5,462 nt of DNA. It comes from JAZQQB01 sp045628865. Lineage in GTDB: Bacteria; Bacillota; Clostridia; Lachnospirales; Lachnospiraceae. The stretch's first letter is position 1; each line of letters starts with the position of its first letter. Positions 3,716 to 5,462 of the stretch are shown in pieces. The position numbers and the translations under genes are program-made. The stretch is from NCBI GenBank assembly GCA_045628865.1, contig JAZQQB010000055.1, positions 1 to 5,462 of the forward strand, written 5' to 3'. The notes beneath the pieces are model-generated. The model did not search any database. It saw only the letters and a list, made by a program, of their open reading frames with translations, and was not told the DNA's origin.

Positions 3716-5440
3716 GTGTTGATTTTGCGTTTGTATTCTCAGGACAAAATGAACTGGCTGATGGCAGGATTCGTTGTAATATGGATGATTGTTCTGCTTG
3801 CAATGTACGGAAAAATGCATTCCGGGGATGAAAAGAAGAAAAACATATGGAAGATGCTGTGTCAGGTTCCGTTGGGGCTATGTGTGCTCCATTTCATATT
3901 TGGACGGTTTATCGGAAATGCGATGCTAACAGGATTTAGTTATGGAGGTTTTTATCTGGTGGCAGTGTGGACTGCATGTTTTCCATGGTTATTCCGGAAA
4001 AAAAGAAAAAAATCCAAGGTAATACTATCGGCAGTGCTTGCCGTATCTGGATGTTTTCTGACGATTGCGTATCCAGCAATTGACAATTGTGGAATGCGTA
4101 ATTACACACATAAGAATTTTGAAGCTTCATTCGAGGCCATGGTGGAAAATATGAAGCAATACGATACATTGATCGATTGGAAACAGATCGATGTAGATCA
4201 GATCGCACAGCAGGTGAAACCTCTGATCCAGGAGGCGCAGCAGAAGGATGATCCGGCATTGTTTTATACGGCATTGTGCCAGTATACCTATCATTTTTAT
4301 GATGGACATACCTGGGTAAAGATGCGTGATCAGGATGCCATGAAGAGGGCGGAGGAGATGCTGGCTGGAAATGATTATGGATTTTCCCTGATCCGCCTTA
4401 CCAGTGGAGAAGTGATCGCCACACTTGTAGAAGCCGGAAGTGAAGCTGTAGAATGTGGAATTAAAAACGGTACTGTGATCACAAAATGGGATGAGAAGCC
4501 AATCGACGATGCAGTCAGTGAAGTACAGTGTATTTATACGAAAGAATATGACCGCTGGCCGGTAAAGGAAAATGAGGAGATGTTTCAGCCAATCTTTCTT
4601 GCCGGAAGGGGAGAAGAAACCCTCGACGTGACATTTTTGACAGAAAACGGAGAAGAAAAGAGCGTGACACTCCGGGCATCTGGTTCTTACCGGGAACGTC
4701 TGGAACGTGCCTGTGAGATTCTTCTGGCAAAAGATAAACTGGAACAGCGGGAAAACTTTGAAGCAGATATGCTGAGTGACAGTGTGGGTTATATCCGGGT
4801 AAAAGAGGAAGAATATTCCTTTTTTAGCGATTTGTGCGGTTACCTCAAAGGATCAAATGAAGCTGTAAGAGAGATGTTTGATCAAAAGGTAGAAGATTTG
4901 TTAGGGAAGGGTATGAAGAAGCTGATCATTGATACCCGGAATAATACAGGAGGATATGCAGATATCTCACTGGAGATCGCAAGCCTGTTTACGGATGAAA
5001 AGATTTATATCAACAGTTATGCAAAGATTACAGGCGAAGATGTGCAGATTCTTCGGGATGCATATGTTGAGGGATGTGGTAAATATAAGGATCTGCCGGT
5101 AATCGTATTGACCAATGAAAGATGTGTCAGTTCTGGAGATTATCTGGTATATTGTCTCAAAAAAACAGGAAATGCGAAAATTGTGGGAATCACAACAACC
5201 GCAGGATCTTCCCAGCCGGTTGGAGGTGATTGTGTGATGACTGATGGAATCTGTCATGTAAAATATCCGCAGAACTGGATGCTGGATGAAAATGGTGACC
5301 GGTTTATCGATGCAGATGCGACAAGACAGGCAAGAATTGTTCTGGATGAAAAGATCCCGCTTACAAAGGAAGCGGTAGATCAGATGTTTGAACAAAACCA
5401 GGATTATGAACTGAATTACATAATAGGTAACTGTTCATAG
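3716..5440 (+). CDS. Membrane-anchored S41-family (tricorn/Ctp-like) serine peptidase
   Basis: From GTG 3716 the product is 574 residues. Four membrane helices lie at about 14-32, 48-68, 74-93 and 102-122, with a basic loop (RKKRKKSK, about 94-101) before the last. The remainder should be outside the cell: an S41 N-terminal helical region with YDGHTW (D196-G197-H198), a PDZ-like stretch at about 222-267 (VEAGSEAVECGIKNG), then the catalytic core. LIIDTRNNTGGY (403-414) is the S41 strand-loop signature. NERCVSSGDYL (467-477) places the nucleophile at Ser472, with Ser473 next to it. The CtpA catalytic lysine motif (GTKTFGKG) is replaced by GITTTAGSSQ, so a tricorn-type His/Ser mechanism using H198 is more likely. 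A frame open from 3572 adds MITE-derived residues; GTG 3716 has a good ribosome binding site. Before element B inserted, this gene began about 61 bp after the regulator's stop, as in an operon. Substrate unknown. Confidence 0.85.
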   Translation: MLILRLYSQDKMNWLMAGFVVIWMIVLLAMYGKMHSGDEKKKNIWKMLCQVPLGLCVLHFIFGRFIGNAMLTGFSYGGFYLVAVWTACFPWLFRKKRKKSKVILSAVLAVSGCFLTIAYPAIDNCGMRNYTHKNFEASFEAMVENMKQYDTLIDWKQIDVDQIAQQVKPLIQEAQQKDDPALFYTALCQYTYHFYDGHTWVKMRDQDAMKRAEEMLAGNDYGFSLIRLTSGEVIATLVEAGSEAVECGIKNGTVITKWDEKPIDDAVSEVQCIYTKEYDRWPVKENEEMFQPIFLAGRGEETLDVTFLTENGEEKSVTLRASGSYRERLERACEILLAKDKLEQRENFEADMLSDSVGYIRVKEEEYSFFSDLCGYLKGSNEAVREMFDQKVEDLLGKGMKKLIIDTRNNTGGYADISLEIASLFTDEKIYINSYAKITGEDVQILRDAYVEGCGKYKDLPVIVLTNERCVSSGDYLVYCLKKTGNAKIVGITTTAGSSQPVGGDCVMTDGICHVKYPQNWMLDENGDRFIDADATRQARIVLDEKIPLTKEAVDQMFEQNQDYELNYIIGNCS

Positions 5441-5455
5441 TGAGGTAAAATTTAA

Positions 5456-5462
5456 ATGAGAA
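5456..5462 (+). CDS. Start of a further gene, cut by the window edge
   Basis: TGAGGT (5441-5446) lies 9 bases before ATG 5456, directly after the peptidase stop at 5440. Only two codons and one base are visible, so the product is unknown. The 15-base gap suggests it is co-transcribed with the peptidase gene. Confidence 0.35.

Noticed and set aside
4967..5395. 142-residue minus-strand frame inside the peptidase gene
   Set aside because: It is antisense to the conserved catalytic core, Cys/Ile-rich, with no ribosome binding site noted and no family pattern.
1..5462. tRNA, rRNA or known riboswitch
   Set aside because: No cloverleaf, rRNA-like or recognised riboswitch core was seen on either strand by eye; a covariance-model scan was not possible here.

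Overview
The window looks like an accessory stretch of a low-GC Firmicutes chromosome, probably a Lachnospiraceae-type gut clostridium. This is inferred from AT-rich DNA, purine-rich ribosome binding sites (AGGGGTG, GGGAGGAG, GGGAGG), a membrane-anchored LuxR-type regulator, and palindromic MITE-like elements. No marker gene fixes the taxon.

Left part (1-800). The start of a RimL/RimJ-like GNAT acetyltransferase runs off the left edge on the minus strand. About 230 bp of intergenic DNA follows, with candidate promoters facing both ways and a hairpin. Next comes a small unrecognised minus-strand gene (346-654, possibly longer). A perfect 20-bp palindrome at 779-798 covers its likely -10 box.

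Gene graveyard (796-2064). An internal piece of an AAA_13/RloC-like (COG4694-type) ATPase has lost its Walker A end and its Walker B end. It is fused in frame, just after the ABC signature, to the last ~65 residues of an unrelated GNAT acetyltransferase. In-frame stops (TAG at 904, TGA at 2008) leave a chimeric open frame at 934-2010. I read this as debris, not a working defence gene.

Right part (2146-5462). A good sigma-A-like promoter (2146-2174) precedes a LuxR-HTH regulator with membrane segments, then a four-helix membrane-anchored S41 (tricorn-like) peptidase, then the start of another gene at the right edge. Two copies of one 162-bp palindromic element have inserted here in opposite orientation. 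Copy A (2197-2358) sits between the promoter and the ribosome binding site of the regulator. Copy B (3326-3651) sits exactly at the regulator's stop codon. Copy B was then hit by a second, unrelated 162-bp palindrome (3367-3528) with a TA target duplication. Without copy B, the regulator and peptidase would be about 61 bp apart, so they were probably one operon. Pairing a membrane-bound LuxR regulator with a membrane-bound peptidase suggests a signalling pair, but that is inference.

The most solid new observation is the nested, mirror-image MITE arrangement around the regulator, with both target duplications legible. I see no clear new multi-gene system.
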